A DNA stretch of 13,696 nt, taken from assembly GCA_003158895.1 (NCBI GenBank), contig PMLO01000091.1:11223-24918 (forward strand), given 5' to 3'. The position numbers and the translations under genes were made by a program. The DNA is from Propionibacteriaceae bacterium (GTDB taxonomy: Bacteria; Actinomycetota; Actinomycetes; Propionibacteriales; Propionibacteriaceae). Positions 13,345 to 13,696 of this stretch are shown one piece after another; position 1 is the stretch's first letter, and each line of letters opens with the position of its first letter. The notes beneath the pieces are model-generated. The model worked only from the letters and a program-made list of their open reading frames with translations, did no database searches and was not told the origin of the DNA.

Positions 13345-13696
13345 ATGGCGGACGTGGACAGGCGTACGGTCTTGAGGATGCTCGGGCTGTCGGCGCTCGC
13401 GCTGCAGCTGTCGGGCTGCGCGTCGGCCGGTGACACAGGGCTGGTGATCTCCAGCGTGGGCCGAGCGCCCCAGGGCGACCCAGTACGGTCCACGCTCTCG
13501 ACGTTCGCGGCGAAGATGCTCGACGCGATGCCCGAGGGCAATGTCGTCCTCTCCCCCGCGTCGATCGCGGTCGTACTTGCGATGCTCGGCAACGGTGCAG
13601 CGACCACGTCCCGTACGCAGTTCGAGAAGGTCCTCGGCTCGCCGATCGAGACGCTCAACGTCGAGCTCAACGGCCTCGACCAGCGGCTCGTCGCGC
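13345..13696 (+). CDS. Serpin-family lipoprotein, N-terminus only (runs off right edge)
   Basis: 117 residues are visible of a protein expected to be about 400. The N-terminus has a twin-arginine-like signal (DRRTVLRMLGLSALA) ending in the lipobox LSGC, with the lipidated cysteine at C25, so the protein should be exported and anchored on the outer face of the membrane. After a linker, NVVLSPASIAVVLAML (66-81) and the following GNGA and TQFEKVLG match helix B and its surroundings in serpins, which are suicide inhibitors of serine or cysteine proteases. The reactive-centre loop is beyond the edge, so inhibitory activity cannot be judged. ATG 13345 is used; a GTG at 13354 has better spacing (11 nt) from AGAAGG and may be the true start. 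It is divergent from ileS. Confidence 0.85.
   Translation, partial: MADVDRRTVLRMLGLSALALQLSGCASAGDTGLVISSVGRAPQGDPVRSTLSTFAAKMLDAMPEGNVVLSPASIAVVLAMLGNGAATTSRTQFEKVLGSPIETLNVELNGLDQRLVA

Noticed and set aside
9897..13433. A very long open frame on the plus strand across ileS
   Set aside because: It is antisense to ileS, whose motifs are complete. The plus reading is Arg/Val/Asp-rich with no domain, a usual artefact of high GC.

Overview
The window is high-GC, densely coded DNA from an actinobacterium. Four things support this: GTG starts are common, at least two genes look leaderless (a TANNNT element about 7 nt before the start codon), DUF1707, DUF4395/ThiX and DipZ families are present, and ileS is an HHIE/KMSKH-type enzyme behind a translational-type T-box. 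The pentamer GTACG looks over-represented throughout. A family such as Propionibacteriales is possible but not proven. I see no rRNA, tRNA, insertion sequence, phage gene or CRISPR array. It reads as ordinary chromosome with a few unusual control regions and one odd protein.

Region 1 (1-1906, minus strand) is a sulfur/thiol module: DUF4395 membrane protein, then a membrane-anchored thioredoxin (ThiX-like), then cysteine synthase CysK, which runs off the left edge. Ahead of it is a 24-residue, apparently leaderless leader peptide ending in three consecutive Cys codons. It is followed by two sets of mutually exclusive RNA helices, the layout expected of a cysteine-sensing attenuator. A perfect 12-bp palindrome sits at the predicted transcription start. 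A perfect 18-bp tandem duplication lies just before cysK.

Region 2 (2119-3465, plus) is a lone gene for a B12-binding/radical-SAM-like protein. Its CX3CX2C cluster motif has become CX3SX2G, so it may be a pseudoenzyme or a repurposed enzyme.

Region 3 (3501-6348, minus) holds a short-chain dehydrogenase/reductase with a leaderless promoter, aspartate kinase lysC with an internal beta-subunit start, and a membrane protein with a long acidic tail containing Asp6.

Region 4 (6473-9238, plus) holds a small protein overlapping a DUF1707 membrane protein by 4 nt, a small GNAT-like protein, and DipZ (CcdA plus thioredoxin-like plus a C-terminal domain).

Region 5 (9317-13271, minus) is isoleucyl-tRNA synthetase under a T-box leader with an AUC specifier, followed 4 nt later by a class I methyltransferase. 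Region 6 (13345 to the right edge, plus) is the N-terminus of a serpin lipoprotein.

The strongest candidates for a new or under-described system are the poly-Cys leader with its switch before DUF4395-ThiX-CysK, and the cysteine-depleted radical-SAM-like protein. The leader matches a regulatory class known in mycobacteria, so any novelty lies in the operon it controls and in its structure.
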